64,000 nt of DNA from Tractidigestivibacter montrealensis (GTDB lineage Bacteria > Actinomycetota > Coriobacteriia > Coriobacteriales > Atopobiaceae), in the NCBI RefSeq assembly GCF_024741235.1, contig NZ_JANSKA010000006.1, forward strand, positions 62,001 to 126,000. Direction: 5' to 3'. Shown piece by piece: positions 18,216 to 27,529 of the stretch. Below the pieces are notes generated by a model. That model was not told where the DNA came from and made no database searches. It saw only the letters and a list, made by a program, of their open reading frames with translations. A program made the position numbers and the translations under genes. How positions within the stretch are numbered: the first letter of the stretch is position 1; each line of letters opens with the position of its first letter.

Positions 18216-18866
18216 ATGCCCTACCAGACCGCGGTCTTCGACCTTGACGGCACGCTGCTCAACACGCTTGACGACCTCTATACCGCCGTCAACCACTCGC
18301 TCGTCACATACGGGCTGCCCGAGCGCAGCCTCGCCGAGGTGCGCCTCTTCACCGGCAACGGCATCCGTCGCCTCATCGACCTCTCGGTGCCCAAGGGCAC
18401 GCCCAAAGACCTCACCGACAAGGTCTTCGACAAGTTCAAGGCCTACTACGACAAGCACAAGCTCGACACCACGCGCCCCTACACCGGCATGGCCGAGGTC
18501 ATCGACGACCTCCGCTCGGCAGGCGTGGCCTGCGCCGTGGTCTCCAACAAGGCCGACTTTGCCGTGCAGGGCATCATCGACCACTTCTACCCCGGCAAGT
18601 TCGACTACGTGATGGGCGAGCGCGCGGGCATCAGGCGCAAGCCCAACCGCGACATGATCGACGTGATCCTGCGCGACCTGGGGAGAAGCGTAGACGGCAT
18701 GGTCTACGTGGGCGACTCCGAGGTCGACATCGAGACGGCCAGAAACTGCGGGTGCCCGTGCCTGTCCTGCTCGTGGGGTTTCCGCGACAGGGAGTGGCTC
18801 GTCGAGCACGGCACCACCACCATCGTTGACACGCCGGCCCAGCTCGAGGCCAAGATCCTGGCGTAG
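18216..18866 (+). CDS. HAD-superfamily hydrolase, phosphoglycolate phosphatase-like
   Basis: A 216-residue HAD phosphatase with motif I VFDLDGTLLNT at 7-17, motif II SNK (VVSNKADFA), the motif III Lys in RRKPNRDMI and motif IV VGDSEVDIETA. A helical C1 cap lies between motifs I and II. It probably dephosphorylates a small phosphoester such as 2-phosphoglycolate. GGGAG is spaced 8 bases from the ATG at 18216, which favours it over the ATG at 18210. Divergent from capA. Confidence 0.85.
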   Translation: MPYQTAVFDLDGTLLNTLDDLYTAVNHSLVTYGLPERSLAEVRLFTGNGIRRLIDLSVPKGTPKDLTDKVFDKFKAYYDKHKLDTTRPYTGMAEVIDDLRSAGVACAVVSNKADFAVQGIIDHFYPGKFDYVMGERAGIRRKPNRDMIDVILRDLGRSVDGMVYVGDSEVDIETARNCGCPCLSCSWGFRDREWLVEHGTTTIVDTPAQLEAKILA

Positions 18867-18911
18867 CGGCCACGCTAGTGGCCACGTTGTGGCCCAGCCG
18901 GCGCCTGTGGC

Positions 18912-19940
18912 CTACGCGCGCCCGGGCTGCGGCAGATGATGCTCCAGGTAGTACGAGAGCGTGAGCACGCGCCGCGCGGCAAGCGGCATCCCCTTGGGGT
19001 CAAGCGTCGCCTTGAGGAGCATGGTTTTGGTAGCCGGCAGCACGTCCAGCGAGGCCAGGTACTCCTCGCTCCATCGCGAGAGGAGCACCTTGCGCAGGGC
19101 CGCGGCAACCCGCTGGTAGCAGCCGCTTTCCTGGCGTATACCCTCGCGCATCACGTACTCCATGATGAACTCCACGAGGTTCGCGTCATCCATGCCCAAA
19201 AGGCCGCCGCGCTTCCAGTCCGCCAGGATATGGTCGATGATGGCAACGTGGTCAAGCAGCTTGGCCTCCACGTCCGCGTTCATGCCAGCCATGAGCGAGC
19301 CCTCGCGCACCACGCGGTACTCGTAGAGCTTCTCGGCCGAGAGCGCCACGCGCGAGGCGCGAGGGTACACCGCAAAGGCAAAAATCTGGTCCTCGCCAAA
19401 GCGAACGCCCTCGTCAAAGCGCAGGTTGCCCTGGACGAGAAACTCCCTCCTCACGGCCATGCGCCATGCAAAGGGCCGGGAGTTCTCGCGGAACATGAGC
19501 TGGGAGCTGTAGCCCTCAAAGACGGCGTCGCGGGGCGAGAGCACGCGGGCGATCCAAGGGGCGCGCGCGTCCGGCGGACAGAGCGTGGCGCCAAAGGTGA
19601 GCACGTCAGCGCCGGTCTGGTCCAAAAGGCGCACCATCTCGGCGCACGCGTTGGGATGGAAGCGGTCATCGGAGTCGAGGAAGCACACGTACTCGGTGGT
19701 GGCCGCGTCGATGCCGGCGTTTCTCGCCGAGGAGAGCCCCCCGTTGGGCTTGTCGACCACCCGTATGCGCGGGTCTCGCTCCTCCCAGCGGGCGAGAACC
19801 GCGCGCGACCCGTCGGTGGAGCCGTCGTTCACGCAGATGATGTCGATGTCCGTGAGCGACTGGTCCTCGAGCGACCCCAGGCTCGCATCCAGGTACTTCT
19901 CGACGTTGTAGACGGGCACCACCACAGAGAGCCGGCTCAC
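18912..19940 (-). CDS. Family 2 glycosyltransferase
   Basis: A 342-residue GT-A enzyme that should add a sugar from a nucleotide-sugar donor to a surface polysaccharide acceptor. Visible motifs: VVVPVYNVEKYLDASLGSL at the N-terminus, VNDGSTDGS, PNGGLSSARNAGID and the metal-binding DxD-type FLDSDDRF. The C-terminal third is helical and unassigned. Its ATG overlaps the TGA of the upstream GT gene by 4 bases, so the two are translationally coupled. Donor and acceptor cannot be deduced. Confidence 0.9.
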   Translation of the reverse strand: MSRLSVVVPVYNVEKYLDASLGSLEDQSLTDIDIICVNDGSTDGSRAVLARWEERDPRIRVVDKPNGGLSSARNAGIDAATTEYVCFLDSDDRFHPNACAEMVRLLDQTGADVLTFGATLCPPDARAPWIARVLSPRDAVFEGYSSQLMFRENSRPFAWRMAVRREFLVQGNLRFDEGVRFGEDQIFAFAVYPRASRVALSAEKLYEYRVVREGSLMAGMNADVEAKLLDHVAIIDHILADWKRGGLLGMDDANLVEFIMEYVMREGIRQESGCYQRVAAALRKVLLSRWSEEYLASLDVLPATKTMLLKATLDPKGMPLAARRVLTLSYYLEHHLPQPGRA

Positions 19941-21061
19941 AGCGCCGCCCCCTCCTGGTTGGTGCGACGCACGGACTGGCTGCGAGCCTTGAACGAAAGC
20001 GCGTCTCTCAGCAGCGGGACGCCGCCCAGCGCAAGGTAGCGCAGCACGGAGCCGCCCGGCGCGCGGTACGCCTTGCGCGAGCGCTCGAAGCGCGCGGGGT
20101 CCGAGACTAGCGCGTCAAGGTCCGCCGCGGCGCCGGGCTCGAAGAGCTTGCGGTCCACGCGGCCCATCGCCACGTCGTCTGCCAGCTCGTACGAGATGCG
20201 CTCCACAAACGCGGGGCGCAGACTGGGGTCCAGGCGGTCGTAGTTCCAGAGGTAGCTGTCGAGCTTCATGCGCTCGAGGATGCCCGTGAGGCGCGCCGCG
20301 TCGGAGCCCGAGAAGTGCTCGTTCACGTACTCGGCCATGGCCTGGTACTCGTCGCACACGCAGTACGCCTTGGAGCTCGACTTGACGGACGACGCCTCAT
20401 TGTCCTGGCGGTAGCACAGCACGCAGTCGGCGATGAAGGTCGCGCGGTTGGCCGCGGCCCATACCTTGAAGTTGAAGCCCACGTCCTGGTACGAGGCACC
20501 CGGCGTCTCCAGGAAGCGGATGCCGTTCTTCTCCAGGAAGTCGCGTCGATAGATGGCGGACCAGATGGAGGACTTGCGGAAGAATACCGCGATGTCGGCG
20601 TCCCCGCGCGGGCAGAAGGTGCGGCCCACCATGGGGCCGTCGACAACCGAGAAGGGCACGCGCTTCTCGGCTGGCTGAGACCAGTACAGCCAGAAGTTGC
20701 CCTTTGCGACCTCGGCGTTTGCGGCCTCGGCGGCATAGACGAGAAGCTCGAGCGCCTGGGGATCGAAGAAGTCGTCTGACTCGAGGATGGCCACGTAGCG
20801 GCCGCGGGCGCGGTCGAGGCCCACGTTCATGGACGCGCCGTAGCCCGAGTTCTCCTTGTTCACCAGGACGAAGCGCTTGTCCCTGTCGGCAAAGCCGCGC
20901 ACGATGTTGGGCGAGGCGTCGGTGGAGCCGTCGTTCACGCAGATGACCTCGAAGTCGTTGAAGGTCTGGGCAGCCAGCGACGAGAGGCACCTCTCGAGGT
21001 AGCGCTCCACGTTGTAGATGGGGACAAGCACCGATACCAGGGGATGCTTGGTGTTGCTCAC
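19937..21061 (-). CDS. Family 2 glycosyltransferase
   Basis: A 374-residue GT-A glycosyltransferase paralogous to its neighbour: SVLVPIYNVERYLERCLSSL, VNDGSTDASPN, NSGYGASMNVGLDRARG and LESDDFFDP (metal site). The C-terminus is longer and ends in a basic tail. It is the first gene of a two-gene unit. Together with the rhamnose-precursor genes further on, it suggests synthesis of a rhamnose-containing wall polysaccharide; that is inference. Confidence 0.9.
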   Translation of the reverse strand: MSNTKHPLVSVLVPIYNVERYLERCLSSLAAQTFNDFEVICVNDGSTDASPNIVRGFADRDKRFVLVNKENSGYGASMNVGLDRARGRYVAILESDDFFDPQALELLVYAAEAANAEVAKGNFWLYWSQPAEKRVPFSVVDGPMVGRTFCPRGDADIAVFFRKSSIWSAIYRRDFLEKNGIRFLETPGASYQDVGFNFKVWAAANRATFIADCVLCYRQDNEASSVKSSSKAYCVCDEYQAMAEYVNEHFSGSDAARLTGILERMKLDSYLWNYDRLDPSLRPAFVERISYELADDVAMGRVDRKLFEPGAAADLDALVSDPARFERSRKAYRAPGGSVLRYLALGGVPLLRDALSFKARSQSVRRTNQEGAAL

Positions 21062-21295
21062 GATGACCTCCGTATTTCTCGCGCCGGCAACGCTCTAGAG
21101 ACCATACCTCAGCGCCACGGGTCGCGGGGAGCAGGACCGGCAAAACCATCATGAGAGCGGACCGGCTCCCCAGCGGCATCATCGCGTTCTTCCTGCATCC
21201 CCGCCTCTCCTGCACCCTCATGGGCTAGGATGGGAGGGCTGACCACGCGCGTCCCTTGCGCGTGCCCACCCTCGAGCGAAGCGGACAGTACGGGA

Positions 21296-23329
21296 ATGTG
21301 GCTCTCCTTCTACGCAACGATCCTTGTGGCACTGCTCTTCCTGGGCCTGCCGGGATATCTCCTGGGGCGCACCCTGGGGCTTCCCCGCATGACTGCGCTG
21401 CTTGCGGCGGCCCCCCTTGGCATGGCCGTCATCTGCCTCATGGGCCAGGTGCTCTACCTGGCTCAGGTCCCCGCAACGCCAGCCATGATGGTGGGGCTTC
21501 CCTCCGCGCTGCTTCTGGCGGCGGCGCTTCTCCGCAACCGCTTTGTACACGCATCGCCTGACGGGGCACCCGCCGTGCATCCGGCCCTGGTGGCCGTCTT
21601 CCTGGTTGCCGGCGTGGCTGCCGGCTACGTCTTTCTTGCGGGCATCCTCCCCTCCCCCAACGCCTTCCACCAGGACTACGACTCGGTGCACCACATCAAC
21701 TCCATCCGCGCGATGATGGACTCGCTCTCGATGTCGCCGCTAGACGGCAGCTCCTACTCCACCGAGTCCGACGCGCTCGTGGCCGTACAGCCCACCGGCT
21801 ACTACCCCTCCGGGTGGCACGTCCTGTGCGCGACCGTTGCGCTTGCCACCAACGTGAGCGTGACCAGTGCGATCAACGCCGTGAACCTGGCGCTCATGGC
21901 CGTGGTCTATCCCCTCTCCATGCTGCTGCTGCTCTCGACGGTCTTTCCGGGGCGCACGCGCGTGGTGGCGCTGGGCGCCGTGGCGTCGCTCACGCTCACC
22001 ATCTTCCCGTGGGGCATCTGCAACTGGGGGCCGGTCTACCCCAACATCGCCGCCTTCGCGATGCTGCCCGCCCTCTGCGCCCTCTTCATGCGTGCCTTCG
22101 ACCAGGGCGAGAGCCGCCTGGCCACGGTGGACCACCTCGTTGCCTGGTTCCTCTCCACATGCGGCGCGGTGCTTCTCCACCCCAACGTGGTCTTCTCGAT
22201 GGCAGTCTTCCTGGCACCGTGGATCGTGGCCCGCCTTGGCAGCTCCTCGCTGCGACTACGTCTTGGCTCGCGCGTGTGCATTGGCCCGCGCGCGCTCGCC
22301 GTGGCCTTTGCCGTCTTCTGCATGGTGGCCTGGGTTGGCGCCACCAAGATTCCCGCCTTCGCGGACCTTGTGAGCTACCACTGGGACTCCTTCACCGAGG
22401 GTGACGGTGCCCTCACCAACGTCTTGCACCTGAGCTACATGCGGGGCATGTGGCCCGCGCCCGACGCCGAACAGCTCTTCCCCGCGGCGCTTTTGCTTAT
22501 GGGCGGGGTGCTTCTCGTCTCTCGCCGAGACACGCGCTGGGTCGTGGTGCCCTATGCCATTGCCGCCTACATGATGTACGTGGCCTGCTGCTCCACGGAC
22601 GACGCCTTTAGGTCCGTCCTCATTGGGTACTGGTACTCGGACCCCTACCGCATTGGCTCTTTGGCCACGATCTTCTCGGTGCCGCTCATCTCTTACGGAC
22701 TGGACGCCGTGGCAGAGGGCGCGTGCAGGCTCGTGCGCCTGACGCCGGCACGCGGCTGGCAGGCGCTTCCTGCGGTTGCGACGATTGTCGTGGCGGCGGC
22801 CTACATTCCGCTCGCGCTCTTCTACCCCGGCCAGGCGCGTGACGGCTTTAGCTACGAGAAGAGCAGTCCCTGGGCCACCTACGCGAGTTACGCCTACCGC
22901 GCCTACTCCCATGATGCGCCGCTCACCTACCAGGAGGCGGACTTCATGGAGAGCGTCCACCGCCTGGTGGGCGACGAGCTTGTCATCAACCAGCCCTTCG
23001 ACGGCAGCGTCTTTGGCTACGGCGTCACGGGGCTGCGCTGCTACTACCGCTACTTCTCGGGCTATGGCTCGAGCAGCGAGACCTGGCAGAGCCGCGTGAT
23101 CCGCCAGAGGCTCTACAACATTGCCAACGACCCGCAGGTGCAAGAGGCAGTGGAATCTGTGGGAACGCACTACGTCCTGGTCATGAGCACCGACGAGCGC
23201 AACAACACCTTCGTGAAGGACACCTACGACGCCACCAAGTGGCGCGGCATCAACTACATTACCGACGACACGCCCGGATTTGAGTTGGCGCTCGAGGAGA
23301 ATGGCTACAAGCTCTACCGCATCAAATGA
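21296..23329 (+). CDS. Large polytopic membrane protein, DUF6541-like
   Basis: 677 residues from the ATG at 21296, which puts a hydrophobic helix first (MWLSFYATILVALLFLGLPG). A longer start at 21230 would add 22 non-hydrophobic residues. About twelve spans fill the first 530 residues, with loops such as NAFHQDYDSVHHINSIRAM and YYPSGWHVL; a soluble C-terminal domain follows. Actinobacterial proteins with this layout (DUF6541) resemble GT-C glycosyltransferases. Divergent from the two GT2 genes, so a role in the same polysaccharide pathway is plausible. The TGA stop lies inside a family P palindrome. Confidence 0.7.
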   Translation: MWLSFYATILVALLFLGLPGYLLGRTLGLPRMTALLAAAPLGMAVICLMGQVLYLAQVPATPAMMVGLPSALLLAAALLRNRFVHASPDGAPAVHPALVAVFLVAGVAAGYVFLAGILPSPNAFHQDYDSVHHINSIRAMMDSLSMSPLDGSSYSTESDALVAVQPTGYYPSGWHVLCATVALATNVSVTSAINAVNLALMAVVYPLSMLLLLSTVFPGRTRVVALGAVASLTLTIFPWGICNWGPVYPNIAAFAMLPALCALFMRAFDQGESRLATVDHLVAWFLSTCGAVLLHPNVVFSMAVFLAPWIVARLGSSSLRLRLGSRVCIGPRALAVAFAVFCMVAWVGATKIPAFADLVSYHWDSFTEGDGALTNVLHLSYMRGMWPAPDAEQLFPAALLLMGGVLLVSRRDTRWVVVPYAIAAYMMYVACCSTDDAFRSVLIGYWYSDPYRIGSLATIFSVPLISYGLDAVAEGACRLVRLTPARGWQALPAVATIVVAAAYIPLALFYPGQARDGFSYEKSSPWATYASYAYRAYSHDAPLTYQEADFMESVHRLVGDELVINQPFDGSVFGYGVTGLRCYYRYFSGYGSSSETWQSRVIRQRLYNIANDPQVQEAVESVGTHYVLVMSTDERNNTFVKDTYDATKWRGINYITDDTPGFELALEENGYKLYRIK

Positions 23330-23357
23330 GACAAAGGGACAGTCCCTTTGTCTCATT
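23325..23357. repeat. Palindromic repeat, family P, copy 2
   Basis: A perfect 16-bp inverted repeat with one central base. Its left arm provides the TGA of the membrane-protein gene on the plus strand. Its right arm provides the TGA (23353-23355) of the ribokinase gene on the minus strand. One palindrome thus ends two convergent genes. Confidence 0.88.
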
Positions 23358-24297
23358 CACCATCATCGATGAGACAAGGGGACTGTCCCCTTGTCTCACT
23401 CTCGACCTCAGCGAAGGTGGGGATCGAGCGCTGGGCGCCCTCGCGGGTGGTGGCCAGCGCACCTGCCGCCGAGGCCCAGCGCATGGCGTCGACGATGTCG
23501 AGCCCATGGGAGAGCTGCGCCGCCAGGGCGCCAAGGTACGTGTCGCCCGCCGCCGTGGTATCCACCGCATCCACCTGGTAGGGCTCCACGCGGTACATGT
23601 CGTCGGCGATGAGCGCGACCGACCCGCGCGACCCCAGCGTGATGACCGTGGTCGCCACGCCGCGTGCCGAGAAGGCCATGAGCGCGCGCATGCAGCCCTT
23701 CTCGGTCTCGGGCGAGATGTCCGTGAGCGCCTGGCACTCGGTCTCGTTGACGCAGAGAAGGTCGATCGACTGGTAGATGTCCGATGAGAGCGGTGCCGCC
23801 GGGGCAGCGTTCAAGATGGTGTAGAGGCCGGACTCGCGCGCATAGGCGATGGCGTCCATGGTGGCGTCCATGTCGCACTCGAGCTGCGTAAGGAAGATGT
23901 CGCCCGGCTCCGCGATGTCGTCGATCACGGAGCAGACCACGTCGGCGTGGGTGGTGGCGTTGGCGCCCGGGTCTACCACAATGCGGTTGTCGCCCTGTGC
24001 GCGAAGGATGGTGGCTGTGCCGGTGGGCACGTCCTTCAGGGCGCGCACGCGCTCGCAGAGGACGTCCGCCTCCACGAGCGACTGCACCAGGCGCGTGCCA
24101 AAGACGTCCTTGCCCACGGCACCCACCATGTGCGTGATGGCGCCCATGCGCGCCGACGCCATGGCCTGGTTGGCGCCCTTGCCGCCCGGACTTGCGAGAA
24201 AGCCCTGGCCAATGATGGTCTCGCCGGCCTCGGGGACGCGAGGGCAGCTCACCGAGAGGTCCATGTTGAGCGACCCAAAGACGATGACCTTCGACAT
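23353..24297 (-). CDS. rbsK: Ribokinase (PfkB family)
   Basis: Phosphorylates ribose or a related sugar with ATP. The 314-residue product has the N-terminal [20 protein letters not shown], the substrate-binding [31 protein letters not shown], and the catalytic [17 protein letters not shown] near 250, as in E. coli RbsK. GGAGGGC precedes the ATG. The last 14 residues ([14 protein letters not shown]) are encoded by a family P palindrome (23370-23398) and linker, then stop in a second palindrome. This looks like a repeat insertion that replaced the original stop. Confidence 0.9.
   Translation of the reverse strand: MSKVIVFGSLNMDLSVSCPRVPEAGETIIGQGFLASPGGKGANQAMASARMGAITHMVGAVGKDVFGTRLVQSLVEADVLCERVRALKDVPTGTATILRAQGDNRIVVDPGANATTHADVVCSVIDDIAEPGDIFLTQLECDMDATMDAIAYARESGLYTILNAAPAAPLSSDIYQSIDLLCVNETECQALTDISPETEKGCMRALMAFSARGVATTVITLGSRGSVALIADDMYRVEPYQVDAVDTTAAGDTYLGALAAQLSHGLDIVDAMRWASAAGALATTREGAQRSIPTFAEVESETRGQSPCLIDDGE
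23370..23398. repeat. Palindromic repeat, family P, variant copy inside the rbsK reading frame
   Basis: Arms TGAGACAAGGGGAC and complement around a central base; GGGG replaces the AGGG of the main form. It lies 12 bases from copy 2 and is read through in frame as the C-terminal tail of ribokinase. Confidence 0.8.
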
Positions 24298-24358
24298 GCG
24301 CCCTCCATCCCTTGTGTCGCGCGGCGGCCTGCGGGTCACGTGGACCGCCCGCGACGCG

Positions 24359-25138
24359 TTAGCTCTCCTGGACCTCTCCCGCCATGAGTCGATGGTACAT
24401 GACCTCGTTGGCGGCAAGCTCCTCGGTATCGTCGAGCGGCTCAAGCTCTGCGGTGCCGTACTTGCGCTCCATCGCGCGGGCAATGAGGTAGTCCGCGACA
24501 CCGGGGTTCTTGGGCAAAAGCGGCCCGTGGACGTAGGTGCCCACCACGTTCTTGTAGAGCACGCCCTCGTAGCCGGTGACGCCGTCGTTGCCGTGGCCGT
24601 AGAGCACGCGCCCCAGCGGGGTGACGCCCTCGCCCAGGTGCGTGCGGCCGGCGTGGTTCTCGTAGCCCACGATGGGCTGCGGCGAGATGGAGCTCTCAAC
24701 CACGATGTTGCCAATGAGGCGCGGGTCGCCGTGGTCGGTGTAGAGGTCCACCAGCGAGAGGCCCTCGACCTTCTCGTCCGCCATGAGGTAGCTCGAGCCC
24801 AAAAGCTGGTAGCCGCCGCACACGGCCGCAAGCACGCCGCCGTCCTCCACGAAGGCCCTGATCTCTGCCTGCTCGGCCAGGAGCTTGTCGCACACGATGC
24901 GCTGCTCGCGGTCCGATCCGCCGCCAATGAAGGCAATGTCCACGCCTGAGAAGGACGGCGTGTCGTCGACGTGGACCTCCATCACGTCCGGCGTGATCCC
25001 GCGCCACTCCATGCGGCGGCGCAGGCACAGGATGTTGCCCGAGTCACCGTAGAGGTTCAAAAGCTCCGGGTAGAGGTGGGCAATGCGCAGCGTGCGGTTG
25101 CCCGTGGGGGTGGGGCTCTCTGCGGTTTGGCTAGTCAT
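24359..25138 (-). CDS. gatD: Lipid II isoglutaminyl synthase, glutaminase subunit GatD
   Basis: Class I glutamine amidotransferase that supplies ammonia to MurT for amidating the D-Glu of lipid II stem peptides. The 259-residue product has [19 protein letters not shown], the nucleophile Cys near 107 in [11 protein letters not shown], and the His-bearing [13 protein letters not shown]. The start overlaps the murT stop by 8 bases, typical of the murT-gatD operon. The reaction makes D-isoglutamine in peptidoglycan and affects cross-linking and lysozyme susceptibility (family knowledge). Confidence 0.93.
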   Translation of the reverse strand: MTSQTAESPTPTGNRTLRIAHLYPELLNLYGDSGNILCLRRRMEWRGITPDVMEVHVDDTPSFSGVDIAFIGGGSDREQRIVCDKLLAEQAEIRAFVEDGGVLAAVCGGYQLLGSSYLMADEKVEGLSLVDLYTDHGDPRLIGNIVVESSISPQPIVGYENHAGRTHLGEGVTPLGRVLYGHGNDGVTGYEGVLYKNVVGTYVHGPLLPKNPGVADYLIARAMERKYGTAELEPLDDTEELAANEVMYHRLMAGEVQES

Positions 25139-26480
25139 GGCGCTCACCCATCCCCTCGAGCTCGGCCTTGGCCGGCCACAGCGCGGAGTAGTTGCACAGC
25201 ACGTAGAGGGGCCTGTCCAGCGGCACCGAGCCAAGGCGGCCCAGGACCTCGCCCGCGGTTGCAGCCACCGGAGCCTTGATGCCCGCGTACTTCATGCGCA
25301 CCTGCACGTCGTTTGCGCGGTGGCCGCCGGCAAAGGCGAGAAGGTCCTTCTCGGAGAGCAGCCGCTCGAAGTCAACGTCCCAGATCCAGGAGATGTCCTT
25401 GCCGTCGTTGAAGTCGTCGTTGATCACAAAGAAGACGGCCTTGGGACGGGTGTCCGTCTGGAGCAGCGAGATGTTCTGGTTGAAGCCCGTAGGGTTCTTG
25501 GCCAGGTTGAGCACCACTTCGCGGCCGCCCACCGTGAAGTGCTGCAGACGACCGTTCTCGGGGTGGTAGCCGTCGAGCGCCGCCTGGAACGAGGCTGCGT
25601 CCACGCCCGCGAGATGCGCCGCCGCGGCGGCGGCAAGCAGGTTGTAGACCATGTACACGCCGCCAAAGCCTGCCGAGACGTGCGCCGTGCCTCCCTCGGG
25701 AAAGGCCACATCAAAGGCCACGCCGTGGGCGTCCACGCGCACGGCGGTGGCAACAAAGTCGAGCTTGGGGCGCCCGAAGTCGCCGTTGGGGCAACGGAAG
25801 GCGCCAAGCTGGGCGTAGGCACGGTAGTCGTAGGCAAGCTCGGCTCCGCACACCTGGCAAAAGCGAGCCTCGGGCACGCGGTCGGGAGGAAGATGGAGGT
25901 CCTCCCCAATGCCAAAGGCCAGGACCTTGGTGCCCGCCTTCTGCGCGCGGAGCGCCACGCCCACGGAAAGCGGGTCATCCCCGCACACCACGAGGGTGGT
26001 CGAAGGCGAGGCCGCAAGCGCGGCAACGATGGTGTCCTGCACGTGGTCAATCTCGCCAGCTCGATCGAGCTGGTCGCGGAAAAGGTTGAGAAGCACGAGG
26101 TAGCGGGGCTGCAGCTGCGGCAGGATGTGGACGGTCGAGAGCTCGTCGGCCTCCATGACCGCCCAGTCCGCACCGCTGCCGGGCAGCAGCGCGGCAGCCA
26201 CGCCGGCAGCCATGTTGGCGCCCGCACGGTTGCACAGCACCGTGCGGCCAGAGCGCTCGATGGCATTGGCCAGCACGTTGTTGGTGGTTGTCTTGCCGTT
26301 GGTGCCGCAGACCACAATGGCGCCCTCGGAGAGCTTGGGTGCCAGGTGGGCTATGGCGTTGGGGTCAAGTGCCAGGGTAACCCTGCCGGGCATCTGGGAG
26401 GCGTTGCGATGGAGCACGCGCCGCAGGCCCCATGACGTGAGCCGCCCCAGGCCAACGGCGCAGGCGTTGCGAACTCCCAT
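25131..26480 (-). CDS. murT: Lipid II isoglutaminyl synthase, ligase subunit MurT
   Basis: Mur-ligase-family amide ligase that activates the alpha-carboxyl of D-Glu in lipid II and accepts ammonia from GatD. The 449-residue product has the P-loop VCGTNGKTTTNN, NRAGANMAAG, MEADE, LNLFRDQLDR and the domain-3 segments NPTGFNQNISLL and NDDFNDGKDISWIWD. A zinc-ribbon insertion at about 205-235 shows CQVCGAEL and RCPNGDF. The fourth ligand position, usually the second Cys of CPxC, is Gly here, so zinc binding may be incomplete. It follows the asp23 gene by 3 bases. Confidence 0.94.
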   Translation of the reverse strand: MGVRNACAVGLGRLTSWGLRRVLHRNASQMPGRVTLALDPNAIAHLAPKLSEGAIVVCGTNGKTTTNNVLANAIERSGRTVLCNRAGANMAAGVAAALLPGSGADWAVMEADELSTVHILPQLQPRYLVLLNLFRDQLDRAGEIDHVQDTIVAALAASPSTTLVVCGDDPLSVGVALRAQKAGTKVLAFGIGEDLHLPPDRVPEARFCQVCGAELAYDYRAYAQLGAFRCPNGDFGRPKLDFVATAVRVDAHGVAFDVAFPEGGTAHVSAGFGGVYMVYNLLAAAAAAHLAGVDAASFQAALDGYHPENGRLQHFTVGGREVVLNLAKNPTGFNQNISLLQTDTRPKAVFFVINDDFNDGKDISWIWDVDFERLLSEKDLLAFAGGHRANDVQVRMKYAGIKAPVAATAGEVLGRLGSVPLDRPLYVLCNYSALWPAKAELEGMGERHD

Positions 26481-26483
26481 GCG

Positions 26484-27047
26484 CTACGCCTTCCCGCCGC
26501 GGGCAGCGGCTACCGGCGCCTTGTCGTCTGCGACGTCCGCGGGATCCTCGACGTCCTTCTCGGCCTCAACGCTGCGCTTGTACTCCTCGGGCGTGAGGAC
26601 GTCCTCGATGCGCAGGTTGACACCCGCGACCTCCAGGCCCGTCATGCCCGTGACCTGCTTCACGATGGCCTTCTTGACGTCCTCGAAGACCTGCGGCGCG
26701 TAGGCGCCGTACTCGATGAGCACCGAGACGTTCACCTTGACGGCGCTCTCGGGCGTGACCTCGACCGAGACGCCCTTGGTGGTGTCGGAGGCGCCAAACG
26801 CGTCCTGCACGCGGTTGAGCCAGCTGCCCTTCATGCCCACCACGCCGGGCACGTCGCGCATCGCGATGGCGACGATCTTCTCGATGACGCCATTGGAGAA
26901 CGTGAGGGAATCCTCGGAGTCTGAATCGTCTGCGATGTCTATGTCCTGACCCTGGATGGGCTCGGGCTGGGCGGCGGATGCCGCAGTGGCAACGATGCCG
27001 GCCTCTGCCGGGGCCTCGGCCTCCCGTGTGCTGTTCTCTGTGTCCAT
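26484..27047 (-). CDS. Asp23/Gls24 family envelope stress protein
   Basis: A 187-residue protein. An acidic N-terminal tail (1-48) precedes the Asp23 domain (about 49-160): LTFSNGVIEKIVAIAMRDVP, VSVEVTPESAVKVNVSVLIE, VFEDVKKAIVKQVTGMTGLE and VAGVNLRIEDV. Family members form submembrane filaments held by AmaP and respond to cell-envelope stress. Here the amaP and DUF2273 genes lie just upstream on the same strand, as in Firmicutes. Confidence 0.9.
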   Translation of the reverse strand: MDTENSTREAEAPAEAGIVATAASAAQPEPIQGQDIDIADDSDSEDSLTFSNGVIEKIVAIAMRDVPGVVGMKGSWLNRVQDAFGASDTTKGVSVEVTPESAVKVNVSVLIEYGAYAPQVFEDVKKAIVKQVTGMTGLEVAGVNLRIEDVLTPEEYKRSVEAEKDVEDPADVADDKAPVAAARGGKA

Positions 27048-27107
27048 GCTCGCTCCTCTTGATGTGGGCTGATGATTGCTATGTAGGGCGATGCCGCACT
27101 GCGGCGC

Positions 27108-27527
27108 CTAGTGCGTGTCGTGGTCCCTGAAGATCTTGCCCAGCGCGCGCAGGATCTTGGGGTCGCCATCTGCCTGCTGGCCAATGGCCACGCCAATGAG
27201 CACGAGAAGCACCAGCAGCAGCGTGCGCCAGAAGCCGATGGCCGCCATCACGATAGCAACCACAAGCCCGCAGACGCCACCCAGGAAGGCGTTCTCGTGA
27301 CCGGGGAAGGTCCTGCTCACCCAGGCAGAGGCCCTGCTGACCCCATTCTGGGTGCTTTGGTCGCTCTTGGCGCTGGCCTGGGCCGCACCCTCCTGCGACG
27401 TGCCTGCAGATGCTGCGTCCTGCTGCGCGCCAGGCACCTTCGAGGCCTCGCGCTGCTCGTCCTTGTGCTGCTGCGGCTCCTCGGCCTCGACCTTTGCCCG
27501 TGGCGCCTTGTTGAAATCGTCGCTCAT
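27108..27527 (-). CDS. DUF2273-like small integral membrane protein of the Asp23 cluster
   Basis: A 139-residue protein with a long polar N-terminus (1-78, rich in Gln, Ala, Ser and Glu) and two hydrophobic helices (NAFLGGVCGLVVAIVMAAIG and RTLLLVLLVLIGVAIG) followed by the family-type ending DGDPKILRALGKIF. DUF2273 proteins normally stand between amaP and asp23, as here, and are thought to help anchor the Asp23 layer. The extended polar N-terminus is longer than in the Firmicutes proteins I know. Confidence 0.78.
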   Translation of the reverse strand: MSDDFNKAPRAKVEAEEPQQHKDEQREASKVPGAQQDAASAGTSQEGAAQASAKSDQSTQNGVSRASAWVSRTFPGHENAFLGGVCGLVVAIVMAAIGFWRTLLLVLLVLIGVAIGQQADGDPKILRALGKIFRDHDTH

Positions 27528-27529
27528 GG

